NCBI RefSeq assembly: GCF_037975245.1
Contig: NC_092568.1
Coordinates: 33,142,501 to 33,202,500, forward strand
Direction of reading: 5' to 3'
Length of the DNA: 60,000 nt
DNA from: Apostichopus japonicus
Lineage: Eukaryota; Echinodermata; Holothuroidea; Aspidochirotida; Stichopodidae
Numbering within the stretch: the stretch's first letter is position 1; every line of letters starts with the position of its first letter. The notes beneath the pieces were generated by a model. It did no database searches and was not told the DNA's origin. It saw nothing but the letters and a program-made list of their open reading frames with translations. The translations under genes were made by a program, and so were the position numbers. Shown in pieces: positions 24,001-38,800 of the stretch.

Positions 24001-27000
24001 AGATCTCAATCTTGCACTGGTATATATACTATGTTTCAAACAGTGCAGAGACTACAAAGAGCAAATCCACAAGTTAAAGAAAGTTTGAAACTATTTGAGT
24101 ACGGACAAATGTGCATGGTAAAGACTACCGATTCACTTCAAGTCTGGGCTTAGTTTGTACTGTTCCTCAATCCAGACGATGTAATACAAACAGTTTGTGA
24201 ATAAAAGACAATGTAAAGTACCTGGCAACATCTCTCGAACATGTGAGCCAAAGGTAAGTAAGAGAGGTACCGATCGGATGGACCCATGGTCATTCCAACC
24301 TTTAAAAAAAAAAATTAATGAAATGATGTATGATGAGAAATCAATTTATTTGCAAATTTTTCAAAAAATTGACAGGGTAAAACTTGTCATGGGAATTATT
24401 CTCCTTACATAACTTGTGTTTCATAACTATGCTGATGCAGGACTTACACACTTTCTATCAGCTTTACTTAATTTTAACTCCCTAAAATTTACTTAACTTT
24501 TAATCAACTACAAAGCTGTTTCTTTCATATGAATGCTATGAAGCATTTGTATTAGCCAAAAAGGTCCAACACACTTTATTAATGTAAAGTCCAGACCAGA
24601 GCGGTCACAAATTTTGGTTTTAAGCATGCTATACAAAAATTATGCCTGGGACAACCTTATATTGGGCATTACTTAGTTTAGGAACATCTGAGGTGAAGTA
24701 AACATTTGAAGAACCTACTGTGCATGTGTAGCAAGTAACTACAGTGTTGTATGCTATCAAATGTTTGTGAATGGAGAGAAATTTATACGAACGAATGCGG
24801 CTACATTCTTTAATATCTGGATTCAAACAACAAGAATCAGTTGTTTCTTATTTGCATTTCTGAAACATTTACAATTTCAACATTGAACACTTACAGTAAC
24901 AAATCTAGCTGGTAATAATTGTAACATCAATTCAACAACACAACATCATGACCAGTCCCAAGCAATCCCTCAAGTAACTTGGTTTTCAAAGCCCTAATTT
25001 TCTAGCTTTATGTGCCAGGATTGATACTGTATTACATCAGAATATATTATCAACACCTTCCTTCCCACCACCATGAACAACCATTGACTCCACAAACATG
25101 GCCAAAACTTGACCCCCACCCCCCCACCTCCTCCGCTCAAACTCCTTCTGCATTCAACATAAAATTTTGGTAAATGGTAGGATATATTTCAAATTGAAAG
25201 TGAGACCAGACCAGATGACTTTATTTTTATCTAAAACTCACTTTTTTCAATATTTAGGATCAAAACACACACTTTTCGCATAATTCATGCTAAATTTGTC
25301 CACAATTACCCTGTAAAGTTCAAAATAGTTTCTTTGCAATTAATTCTAATTGTCGACAAATTTCAGAATGGGGGCCCAAGCCCCCCCCCCCCAGGCCCCA
25401 CTCCCCAGGCCAAGCTACCGCTGGATTTGTCCCTGCAAATGGCAATACAGTCACTCCTTGAAGACTAATGCATATTCATACCTTAACATTGAGGTATGTA
25501 GCTGTTATGTTGGCAATCATGTTTCCATGGGTGAGCATAACTCCTTTTGGATCACCTGAAGTAGAAAAAGGAAAACAGGAAAGATAAAGGAAAAATGAAA
25601 CAGCTGGAATTAAACCCTCTCAAAATGAGTCTAACTTTAGAGGAAGCAACTTGTAAAACAGTAACACAGAAAGATGGCTTACAGTTCAAGCCTGAGCTTA
25701 CAGGAATGAATCAAACAGTATGAAATGAGCAAAGGCAGTTTTTTTTTATTGGCTGTATTAATTGAATTAATTTTAATTTCCTGCTAGGAGTATTCAATTA
25801 GGGGTGACCAAGTGATTGTTACCACAACAATCTCCTAAGAGATTGAGGTACATATCTCTATGTCTGTAAATTAGCTACAAGACTTTTGGGTCACATATCA
25901 CAGAATGTTCCTATGTACTCCATGCTGCAGAAAAACTCCAACCGGTGCAAGGAAACAGGATGAGAAAAATTTCCGGAATGCTGGAGTTTAGAACGATATG
26001 CAAAGGTTGTTACAAGAACCAAAGACAATTTTCAGAAGCCTTTTTGTTTCCTGTGTCTTCTCAAAATATTGAACAGTTATTTCAGAAGCCGCTTTTGGAT
26101 AAATGAATAACATCCATTATCCAGGGTTTCACACGAACTGACTGTAAACCAATCACTTCCTTCTAGGAACTATTTAATTATAGGGTTCGGAGACGGTGGT
26201 TGAAACTGAAACAAGGCTAGGTCACACAATTGAGGAACCATCATCCTGCCCTTGAGCTACACCACCAGTCCTTTACACCGAGTTTGCTGCTCTAGGAATG
26301 GTTCTCTGCTGATGTCGATAACCCGGGAAATATATTTCTACGGATAGCTGATACTCACGATGCAGTCACAGACACAGATTGTAATATCATTTGATGGCCT
26401 TACTATTACACACTGACAAACGTGGCAATTAACATGAAAGCATTGAGAGGATTTATTGATCATGAATGTGACACTCAGCCACTATCTACTGCTGTAACCT
26501 TTGCAAAAATTTCTGGCTCAGAAAAATATGGGTTTCTTCCTGCCTTTGCTCACCATGGCAACAGCAGTATGAATATATAAAGGTTATATTAAAAGTTTGT
26601 TATTTAATATGTGTAATGGTTACTTTTATATGTAAGAAGGTTACTGTGTGTGTAATGTTATGTTATACACAGAAAGGCAGCCATTTTGCCGCATACATTA
26701 CTGGTCACAGAAAGTCATATCAAGTTAATACAATAAAAACCTATGTACTGTTTTGGTAGAAATAGGCCTTATTTCCTAGGTAGTATGACACATGTCACAT
26801 AGCATTTGAGAATAGAATTTTGTAAAATTCAACTGAGTCAAGAAGGGGACATCTCAATGTGTTTGTCGTGGTAATGTATTAAAAAAATTATACTGCAAAT
26901 TTTGAGTGATAAAATAGGACAGATGTAAGAAAATCAAAATAGTCTTCATTTGAAAGAAAACTGCTAGATTTTTAAGAGAGATAATTTTTTACTTCCCAAG

Positions 27001-29776
27001 AATATGGATAAAGCAAAGTTGGACTATTCACGTCTTTTCTTTTTTTTTCTTTCTCCGAAAATGAATTGTGTATCTATATATAACACACAACATGTTTCCA
27101 TGGAAACCTCACCTGTGGTGCCACTTGTGAAACATACACAGTACAAATCATCTTTACTCGGAGGCTGTCAAAGAGAGAAAATGCAAAAGAAAAAGTAAAT
27201 TCCATGAAGAAAAAAAAAGAAGAAACTCGAGACATTAAATCTCAGATGTACCTTAATGTTACATGAACAAGCCATGTAAAGACATTAATCCACCTTCTGG
27301 ACAGGATTAAAAACTTCCATTTACAATCCTAGTACTGGAACAGGTTTCTAAGTTACAAAACAGAACAAATCCAAAAAGGTAATGAGAACCACAGCCAAAG
27401 ACTTTTATATGCAACTTACAATTATTATTATTTTTACCAAATTTATATAGCGCTCTTTACGATGACAACAAAATGACAAAACCCTTAAAATATGAATATG
27501 AAGAATAAAATTGACACAGCTTAAATATTAATATAAAATATATATATATATATATATATAAACGAAGGAATAATTTTACAAATAATATAGATTTACAGGT
27601 AGGGATGCACCTGATATCTGGCCTGGCCGGAAACTAAAAAACTTATCCATTGAGTATCTTTTCCCAACAAGTATGAACTTTTTACCAAAGGACGTAAGCA
27701 ATGAATGTAAATCTAAATTTCCCTTCTAATACATTATTCTGAGCATATTTTCACAAGTTGTGATACAGAAAGAGAAGTTTTTAGACTGGATTCAAATAGA
27801 TGGATCTGGTGTATCCCTTAACTTAGTTTTCTGTGTACATATCCGCAACTTAGTTTATGTGTACATATCCTCAACTTAGTTTATGTGTACATATCCTTAA
27901 CTTAGTTTATGTGTACATATCCTTAACTTAGTTTATGTGTACATATCCTCAACTTAGTTTATGTGTACATATCCTTAACTTAGTTTATATGTACTGTACA
28001 TATCCTTAACTTAGTTTATATGTACTGTACATATCCTTAACTTAGTTTATGTGTACATATCCTTAACTTAGTTTATGTGTACATATCCTCAACCTAGTTT
28101 ATGTGTACATATCCTCAACTTAGTTTATATGTACTGTACATATCCTTAACTTAGTTTATATGTACTGTACATATCCTTAACTTAGTTTATGTGTACATAT
28201 CCTTAACTTAGTTTATGTGTACATATCCTCAACCTAGTTTATGTGTACATATCCTTAACTTAGTTTATGTGTACATATCCTTAACTTAGTTTATGTGTAC
28301 ATATCCTCAACCTAGTTTATGTGTACATATCCTCAACTTAGTTTATATGTACTGTACATATCCTTAACTTAGTTTATATGTACTGTACATATCCTTAACT
28401 TAGTTTATGTGTACATATCCTTAACTTAGTTTATGTGTACATATCCTCAACTTAGTTTATGTGTACATATCCTCAACTTAGTTTATATGTACTGTACATA
28501 TCCGCAACTTAGTTTATATGTACTGCACATATCCTTAACTTAGTTTATGTGTACATATCCTTAACTTAGTTTATGTGTACATATCCTTAACTTAGTTTAT
28601 GTGTACATATCCTCAACTTAGTTTATGTGTACATATCCTCAACTTAGTTTATATGTACTGTACATATCCTCAACTTAGTTTATATGTACTGCACATATCC
28701 TTAACTTAGTTTATGTGTACATATCCTTAACTTAGTTTATGTGTACATATCCTAACTTAGTTTATGTGCACATATCCTCAAATTAGTTTATGTGTACATA
28801 TCCTACACTTAGTTTATGTGTACATATCCTGCTCGCAAATAGGGTTTGTGGGTGTAAGTCTTGGTAGTTCTACTGTAGTATTGAAAAAACATCTGTCATA
28901 ACATTAGTGGAACAACAAACACTGATTGTGTTTGATATGTAATTTGCATGATATGGGAGACAATGTTGCAAACACAACCCAGCTGTCACATTACAGTACA
29001 TGTCGTGAGGGCGTTGTGGTCAAGTGGTTAAGGCAGTGGACTTGTGATCTAAGGATTACAGGTTCGAGCCCTGGCCAGATCATTGCGTTGTGTCCTTGGG
29101 CTAGGCACTTTATCTCCATTGCCTCTCTTCACCCAGGTGTATAAATGGGGACTTGCGAGGTAACTTGTAAATATAGTTGTGTGCGCCGGTTTGTGGCTGC
29201 ACCCTATGGGAAGTTCCCCGGGGGACACGTAGTTGTCGTGCACTGTGGTGCCCCAGGAGCGATTGATTGAATTGTGCACACTTTGGTGTGTAGGTGTGAC
29301 AAGTTACCAATGACCAGGGTTGTAAAGTCGTGTGAGAGGGCCTTGGCCCTGAACAAGACTGTAAACCTAAATAATAATAATAATTAAATGTCTATCATTT
29401 AATTCTTTCTTAGCGCTCTATAATATACCATTCACATGGCTTCCATTCTTCATACTTCAATCCTAATTAAAAGATTCTTTTCTACGTTTCACATGCTGCA
29501 AAATATATTTCCTTACCTGCAGCTCCTTTTGGTTTTCTTTTCCAAGTTTAACAATTTCTTGAAATGTGACCAACTCTACGCCCTTCTCCGCTGCTTCACT
29601 GATCTGCCCGTCGGAGGGCGGTTGCATCACCACCAAGAGCTTCAAGGATGGAGTCTCCTCTTTCAAACTCAGTATACTTGTGACTTTTTGCAGGGTATCG
29701 CATACGACTACACCTAACTCAGCTATAGAGTGGAAAGAGATGTGAAATAAAAAATGGAAGAGATATTCACAAAACT

Positions 29777-29814
<38 letters not shown>

Positions 29815-32800
29815 TGAACAATGCTAAAGTGTACATGTAGCTTGAAAATACTGGCAACATGATTAAAACCACTAAACACTTGAGTTTGAACTGACTGTTT
29901 GATGCATGTGTATTTATTACATTGGACCAATCTGCTGAGAACGATTTTTAAGTCTTTCATGAAACCAGAGAATGACATTTTTTGTCTCCTGCTGGGAAAC
30001 AAATTAAATGGAACATACAGTACTGCTTAATTCATATACTAACATTAACTGTAATGCTTCAAAGACTTGGAACATGCTGGCTGAATTTCTTAGCATTTTG
30101 TGTATTTATAGCTATGTGAGGGCAATCGCACTCCCCACAGTTATGTCACTGCGGTACAGAATGAATTTTGGAACCATCATGGCTAGGGGGGGGTGTCTCT
30201 GTTTTAGCTCCAACAACTTACAATCCACTCCAAGCAATGGCATGTTTCCTTCTCATCTAAAAATGAGCACTTAGATGGCGAATACCATCATTGGTTATGA
30301 CAAACTAGGAAAACTCAGCCCTGAAACTAATATGCAAAATAGATTCAGGTTTAAAAGAGAGCCAATGGGAGAACGGTTTGGGTTCGAGCTACATTGTTCA
30401 TATCTGATTTCAAAGTAAGAAGCTAACTAAAATGATTTTACAAATCTTTCAATGCAAACAAAGGAAAACAATACAGATTTTTCCTCCTGATGGGGAATTT
30501 TGATGGCAACAGAAGATAATGCTGCAAATGCATCCAAATTGCTTTGAGGAGTTAAATATCTCTCTGTCTCTCTACTGAAGGTAAAGAGCCAGTAGACAGA
30601 GCACACCTTACCAGTGTTAATGATGAATTTGGATGAACCAACCCCAAGGGAGTCGTAGAGTGAGACACTGACCATGGAGAAAGTTGAACAGGCCAAATCT
30701 ACATAGCACCACTATGTAAAGACAGAACGAGAAATTTATACGCACAGATATCATTTGAATTTTCATGTCATCTAAAGAACTAAGAACTAAATGTTAGCTA
30801 ACTCTATTTTTTTTCAAATGATACAAACATTTTTTGTCTTATATTACCAGAATGATACGTGTGATAAAAAAAAATCACATATTTGATACCAAAACGTTTC
30901 AAAATATAGAACTTTTCAAGATATATAAAGCCCCATGTTCTCATTATGTGCGCATTCCTCTTTACCCGTGTGTGACACATTCTCGGCCATGTGTGACAAA
31001 GTTAAAAGCAGCACCTTTAAATTTGACCGACTCACCTGTTCCCCTTAGTTGAGCTGTATGTTTAACGAAAATCAGAATAAGTTCATAGAGACCAGACTGA
31101 ATTTGGATCCCAACACTATGTACGCCATATACAGGGTTTATACATAAATACATAGAAATGTTATCGGTAGCTGTAACCATACGTAGGAGAGCATACATTG
31201 GTAATGTCTATAGAGTTAGTTCTACAAAATACCTTCAGAAAAGTGGGCTATCTTTTCTTTAGAATTTCTATAAACAATCTTTAGAATTTGTATAGACTTT
31301 CTTTAGGAATCTTATACGGTATATTTACTTACCACCATTTGCACTCTAGTTATTGCATCAATTTCATGTAAGAATGCTATGAACGTTTTTCTGCACATCC
31401 AAAAAGCTGCAATTTACAATTTTTTTCTTATAATAACCCTCAAGAAGTAACAAAGGAAAAATACCAACTTTGGCCCTGGATTTTAGATGCAAGGACGGTT
31501 AAACTAAGTATGATCTGCTTTCATGATGTATACATCCATTAATTCCCTCCAGATTGTCTATCATGTGACTTACCTCGGGTCTGTTCTGTGAATAGATACC
31601 AATATAGGTCTCCTGTCCAGGCTTGAAGCCCTTCTCAATGATTCCTGAACCGAAATTAAATGCCGTCTCTTTGGCCTGAAAAAGATGAGAACGTAAATGT
31701 TTGAATTGTTGTGTGTTAATTTGTGACATGCCCTCGATTCTAAGTTAGTTTGAATGCAGCACGGTTTCAAGGTATTGAAGACTCGCCCTAAACCACGTAT
31801 CAGAAAAAGTTAACTTTCTGCTGCTTGCAAATGACGTTTTGTTCGTGTCGCTACAAAATGCAGACAGTACAGTAATGAAACGTGATACCTTGTTATCTTT
31901 AGCTGGACCTGAGATGTCCATCGCTGTATTGTTTGTACACTGTGCTATGGATATTGACCGCAGCTGTATGTACTGACTGTACACTAATGTCTAATTACCG
32001 ATGGTAGCAAGCTGTGTGTGTGTATTTTCTGGGATCGATGGTGGAGCATTTCTGTTACACCTCATTCGAAACTACAGTAGGTCAGATTACCGGCATGAGA
32101 CGTTTCTTTTTGCGCGAGTCTTCACACCCTTTAAGATGGATGTAACAGGGATGACCTTGCAATGAATTCCTATTTGTATCTACAGTATGCTGGTAAACCA
32201 TTGTGACTACATTATTATCCAAAATAAGCAAATATGACTAATATCATCTTGATCCACTGTTATGTATAATCATAAAAACCGGATTAGTTAATATATGCAG
32301 GTCAAATTTTAATGGTTATATGCATTGGTTTACGCATTTCCTACAATGTACACATATTGGTCATTTTTTTGCTACATTTTTTCAGAAAATCAAATTTGCT
32401 GTTCGGGCAATGAAAAAGTAAGATCTGGTTGTTTCTAGGGAAAACCAGAAAAAAAACTTTATTTACTCTCCACTATTTTGAACATTAAGCTTTAATAATT
32501 TGAGGGCTCATACTATTCCAACATGACACCAGGACTGTAATAAAAAAAAAAAAATCAGGGTCTGAAAGGAGTCAGCCACAATAAACAAAAATATGAAAAT
32601 ATGGATAACTTGAACAATTTAAAAACAGCACCCTCTTATTCTTGTTTTGCAAACAACAGTACTGCACTAAAGGAAACAGTGATTAAGTTTTTCTTTTGAA
32701 ATTGTTGCCTAAATAAAACCTGCTATATTGTATAAAGTCATAGGCAGACTGCTATACCAGTAACTACTGTAGTATAGAATTAGTCTAATTTGAGGAATAG

Positions 32801-35800
32801 CAGCCAAGCATGGTAAATGAAGACAGCAACCACCGTTATTAAACTTCTAATAAGCGAAACTACTGGTCAGTTGTACTTGTAGTGCGGAAAAGGTCAAGGA
32901 CTCTTACGTTAGTTAATAGCTGGACAAATAATAGCTTTGCGGTTATTACCGGTATTATCTGCAGGATAACCAAAGTACTATTCACTGAATAAAGTCAGTG
33001 TGGTAGGAATTCTCATCAATAAAGCAACACCACCCTACCTCATTCCAGGTAAAACGATAAACTTCTATGACACGTACACGTTGAGAAATTTTCAGAGGAA
33101 AAAATCCTGTTATTATTTACCTACTGTAGGATCAACAATTTGGCAAGCAATTATTTGGCAAAAGAAAGTTGATTAACACTCTTGCAGGGTCAAATTTGTA
33201 AAGACTGTTTTGAAAAAAAGGGGGAATAAAATATCTTTATAGACTTCAGTTAATTTCCACAGTCCAGTCTGTGCATAAAACTACCAACTAAAAATGAAGG
33301 GTACTACAATTTCAGTACACTGCTAGGATCTATAACTGACAATGGTACACTAGCTAATTAACAAATACCTCAGTGTAAGAAACCCATTTGAAATCTGTTT
33401 CACCCTCAGGGATGACTCCATAACAGGGACCATTTTCTGCAGCAAAAAGAAAACAAAGGAAAAAGAAAAAGAGCTTCTTTAATTGTGTATATAATGTGTG
33501 GGGGTAGGTATGGGCAAGAGGGAAATGAGGAGGGGGAGGGTAGGGGAGAGGGAAAGGGAAAGGGGAGGATGAAGACAATACAACTCAGTAGCTACTTCTC
33601 TCCAGTTCTCTCCAGTATTCAAGGTGCAATGAACAAAATATTTAAATTACATTTTTGGCATTATAATCTTAAACTGTTACATTGTTGGAGATATTGCAAC
33701 CCCTAGACCTGAACACTTTTCAGGTATATTTATAATTTAAAAAAATATATAAAAAAAATATAAAAAAGAGTGGTGGTACCTGTGCTAGTGTTCACTTGAA
33801 TCTGAATAGCTCATATCATTAATATTATCACAAAGTGGTTGAACAACATGCACACATAGACTTGGAAGAATGCCAACTTAAGAAGTGCAGCAAAAATCAT
33901 GGGCTTCAGCTTCGATCAATTGGATCCATACTTTGGACAGTACTCTTTTCACATACAGATTTGCCTATAACTTGTAGTGCCAGCATACTAAACAATCAGA
34001 TGGAAATAAACAGACAAAAGCTAATATCAGCCCAGGAAACAATACCTGAACAACAGGTAACTTTAATTATCATCTGAGTTCAGTATCAAGGTCGTCTCAT
34101 GGTGCCTTCCATTACCCTCAAGGACAAAGTAATTTCCCACCTGTCACTCACCCATGGCTGCTACAGTAGGTGACCTTCTAAAATATTGCATTCTAAGCAT
34201 CAAAAGTCATATTTGTTTCCAGATTTATTGGTTGTTTCAAAATTCCAAAAGTTGACTATTGTGTAGAAGTAGTGTGCACCTCCTCTATAGCCATTCCCAC
34301 TACTGTATACTGTAGATCTGCTTATAAAGTTCAATATTGTCATAATTTGTGGATTGAAACTATTAAAACTACTTTGCATATAAGAAATCAGGGGCGATCT
34401 TTGTTGTTTTTAAACTGTCAAGATTATTTACTAGTTACTGATTTCTTTCTGAGCAGTGATTAAGAACAACATATCAGACGACATGCACACACTGGAATTG
34501 GTCTGGTTTTCGGATGGGGGCAAAAGAGTGAGTAGGGGTAAGGTAAGGCCACAGCCTACATTACATCAGCTTTTTTCTCAAGCTTAATATTAAGGTTAGA
34601 GAAAATGTAGTAACTGCTGGAAATGTTGAAAGAAAAACCTGTTTAATCAGCGATTGAGGTACGTACTGTTCAAGAACAAGTTTCTGTGTTTTCTCCATTT
34701 TATATTAATCTACAAAACTAATAATTTGTTCACTATATACCAAAGCAAATATATAATTGAAGTAAAAAAAACCAAAAAAAAATTAAATACATGAGAGTGC
34801 TAAGTACTGTGTATCTGTGCAGAATACACAAATCATTGCTGAGGCCAAACAAGCTCTGTTCTGTATACTGTATGACAGTGAAAATAGCCAGACGAAAGTC
34901 AGAAAATGTTGAAAAAAAGCCCCTCCCCCTCCAAACTTAAAGATATAATAAATGAAAACAATGCACTGAAACTATTAATTGGGGGAAAGTGTACTCTTTA
35001 TGTATTTTGTTGTTATTACTCTTTAACATAAAGAACCAGAATGCAAACTGCATTGAGGTTTCCATGACATTTCACTAGAAATCTCACCAGAAATAGCTCT
35101 TATAATATAAAAGTCCTGAACCACTATTTTGATGTACAATTTACACTATGGCATGATAAACACAGGTAAGTCTACTGTACCTGGCAATACACGCACCTCT
35201 ACCAAAAACAATAGGGGTATTGTACTCAATGCGATACATCCACACACCAAGTATGAGAAGTATCCAGGATTCCTACCTTGAGATATCATGTTTAAAGGTT
35301 TTCAGAGTTGGACATCTGGTGGCCTGAAATGAACTTTGACCTACAACAACAACAACAGGATTCTTGCACTCAGTATGGCAAACCCATATACCATGTATGA
35401 GAAGTATCCATGATTTCTATCATGAGATTTCATGTTCAAAGGTTTTCAGAGTTTGACTGCTGGTGACCTCAGATAACCGTTTACCTCCACCAAAAGCAAA
35501 AGGGTTCTTCTACTTGATATGGGACATCTACATGCCAAGTATGAAAGTATCCATGATTCTTATCTTGAGATATCGTGAGTAACAACACATACAGTACATG
35601 TATACACACACAGCGCCATCATGACTGCATAGGTTTCTCTTGTCATCGAAACCAAAACCCTCTACATGCAAAATAGATATTTCCCTTTATATATTTAACA
35701 CTTAATAATGATCGATGACTTGATCTAATAACTCTGAGTTTTGGTTTCTAAAGATTGACTCTTTAAAATGAAATATACCCGTGGAGTATCTATTCTCTAG

Positions 35801-38800
35801 AGTCTGTAACATACATCTTAAACCATCTGAATTTGGATATGTATGTAAATACCAAAGAACCAAAACAGTAAACATAGTCTACAGTATAAGTGCGAGGTGG
35901 TAGAGTGAGGAGAGATGTTGGATATGATTTAATCCGAGGAGAGAAAAAGAGGAAAGATCCATGTATTGTTCTGTGATCAGCAACACATCCCTACATTCTC
36001 TAAAATTTCATGCATTTTAATTCAACTTGGGCCTTTAGAATATTTACCAGACTGTTTCTCTCCACTCAACATCGCCTCATACATGGTTGAAACCCCTTCA
36101 AAATAGTCCCCTGCAAAATATTTGCCATTCTTATGATCAACAAACGTAGATACTCTGATTTGTTCTTCTCCCTAAAATGAAAAAAAGGAAAGGAAAAGAA
36201 AATAGCAAAGACGGTATTCTAGTACTACGTACAGTACACCACCCAATGGACTCCAGTCCTACATTAGCACAAGTCACTATTAATGACTTACAGTCTGTAA
36301 CTCTTCATTAATGTGTATGGTCCAATGTTAAATGCATGCAATCTATATTTATATATAGATAGGTATTATGAATGTTTAATGGCTAGCGATCAAAGCAAAC
36401 AAAACAAGTATTTAAAAGAAATTAATTATTTTATTTATTCGTAGATTACTACTGTACAAGAACATATTTTGCAATGTATACATATATTTATGGTTCGATG
36501 ACACAGGTGCACAGGGGAATAATTTATCCGATACCAAATCGCAAAATGAAATATGTAAAAGTGGTCAATTTGCTATACAAACTCTACTGTATATAGCAGT
36601 TTGTACACAGAAAATCATAGTACTTTATACTGTAAGAGACACTATTCAGAGACTTCAACATTGCTACACAATATTGTGATGCTTATTAATTTACAGTACA
36701 GTATATATTCCCCGTGAAATTTGTGAACGCCAAAACAGATGTCTAATTCTCAGGGCAGTTCCGATACAGTGGCTCTCAAACAAATATAAATACCTGCAAA
36801 ACAAATATATACCGATTCAGTACAGTCTTCAGTACAGGCTATAAGGCCATTATAACCTTACTATAAATGCTCTTTACTGTAGATACTGTACTGTGTATTG
36901 CCAAACTATATGTCCTAGCCTCTCTCTCTCTCTCTCTCTCTCTGCAGAATTCTGAAACTCTAGGCGGAGTTTAATGTCATCAAGTGCTCACTTTACTTTA
37001 ATTCCCTTTTTGCACCTACTCTATCCTTTCAAAGACTTAGGTAGATGAGTGTGGGGTGTAGGGGGGGGGGGAGGAGAAGAGAGCAAGGGGGATGAAATAG
37101 CTTGTAGAGTCTGTTCTGATGTACATCCCATGGTGTTGTATTGACTTTCTTGCAATGCCAACAGCTGCTACCATGAAGATTAAACTACTCTTTTGTCTAT
37201 GTACTTAACAGAGATAAAAGGGACACTGGAAGGAAGTTATGAGCTTCCAGAGGCATCATTAAATAGATTTGGGTTAGTTTACATCATACAGGACTATTAC
37301 GGTACAGTGTAATCAAACCTGACGTGTACTGTTGACTACATGCACATACTGTATCTGTTAACAAGTACTCCAGTCTTACTGTACCTTGTATCTCAACATA
37401 TTATTATCAGGTTTCAAAAGACTGAATTTTCTTTTCTTTTTTCTGTTTTTTTTACTTCCAGTTTTGTAATTGTTCAATAATTAATTTTATGTCACTACTG
37501 TCAAAACAAAGCCACTAAGTGGCAACGTTTAATGTTTACACCAAAACTTAAAACAGAAACAAAGCAAAGTGTCATGTGAATATTGAACTATTGAAATATC
37601 ACAATCTCATATCCATATATAAGGACTGTATTATTTTTGTCTTCTTTTTATTTTCATTTTCATTTTGGAGACAAACAGTAGAAACCTTGTAATAATCTAC
37701 CTACAAAAGTGTTGTATATACTGTAAGTAAACTTTCCACAAGCTCAACAAATTTTGCTTGTTTGATGTTTTCTGATGAAATGAATGATATTTACATTAAT
37801 GTTATCATAATGGTGGTCATTCTTTATTAATATTCATGACCAACTTATTTTTAATGTTCATTTGCCAATTAACAAATTTGATTGAAATTTATACTAGAAG
37901 GAACCGAAACTGAAACAAGGACTTTTTTGCAAGAATGCAAAAAATTCTGACACCTTTGTCATGAATCACCATTTTCAAAATGATTACACAGTATGGCATT
38001 TAGGGAATGATTCATCCTTGTTTGTGAGACAAAACCAAAATTATCATTCACTTTGAAGTCAGTAAAGGTTTTAAGTATTGCTTTCCAACTGCTGTAGTAC
38101 TTTGGTGTACTTTGGCAGGCTGTGGTGAAGGCACTGTACCAAGAGAGTGTATACTGTTCAACAGTGGAACAACAAAATATATTTCTCTTATCAACTGAAA
38201 ATACAAAAAATAAATTAAAGAAGTATGCCCTGAAAGCATTAAACGCTCGATTACCTCAGATTCCCTACCTGTGTTTTTTCCCCATAATCGTCATTCTAAA
38301 CCTATAACATTCCCAGCTAAAGATCTTCAGTTCTAACTGGTTCCTTAAAGGTAGTCAGTATAGACCCCAAATTATAGCATGCTATAATTGCTAGAACTTT
38401 GCAAAAAGTACTTTCCTGGATGGTGTTACTCTCCAAATTGTTCTCAGACATTTCTAAGGAACAGACAAGATGACCGAACGTCCCAGTGAGGAAAGTATCC
38501 TCCGAGGTTGTAATAAAAACAGTTGAAGAATTTTGACCAAAGGTTACCATATTTGAATATCTAGCATATTTGGGGCCGATACAGCATACCTTTAAAGGTA
38601 CAGGTACAGTAGGTGTATTATGTACTTGAGGACCATGAGTAGTACTACTATGAAATATATTTCAATATAGTTTGAGATTGGGGATAATATTTGTACTGCT
38701 AATAGCTGAAAATCAATGTATAAAAACTACTTCGTAGGTGTATGGCTTGCCAATATACTCAATAACACTAGATATATAAACTATTGGGATTATGGAATAC

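Noticed and set aside
27813-28830. CRISPR-like array
   Set aside because: The units are contiguous without unique spacers, and the sequence is an intron of a eukaryotic gene, so it is a minisatellite.
29007-29083. Possible functional tRNA gene
   Set aside because: It has A- and B-box sequences, but it is continuous with a SINE body and a (TAA)n tail and lacks a convincing cloverleaf with paired acceptor ends.
29463-30002. 179-codon minus-strand ORF as a stand-alone gene
   Set aside because: Only 29517-29722 is coding (an ACSL exon bounded by GT-AG sites). The upstream extension translates a poly(A) tract as polylysine.
30612-30698. Shorter version of the ACSL exon using the acceptor ATGTAG|ATT at 30698
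   Set aside because: It would drop the invariant Trp after NRPE and break the phase with the preceding exon. The acceptor at 30711 restores both.
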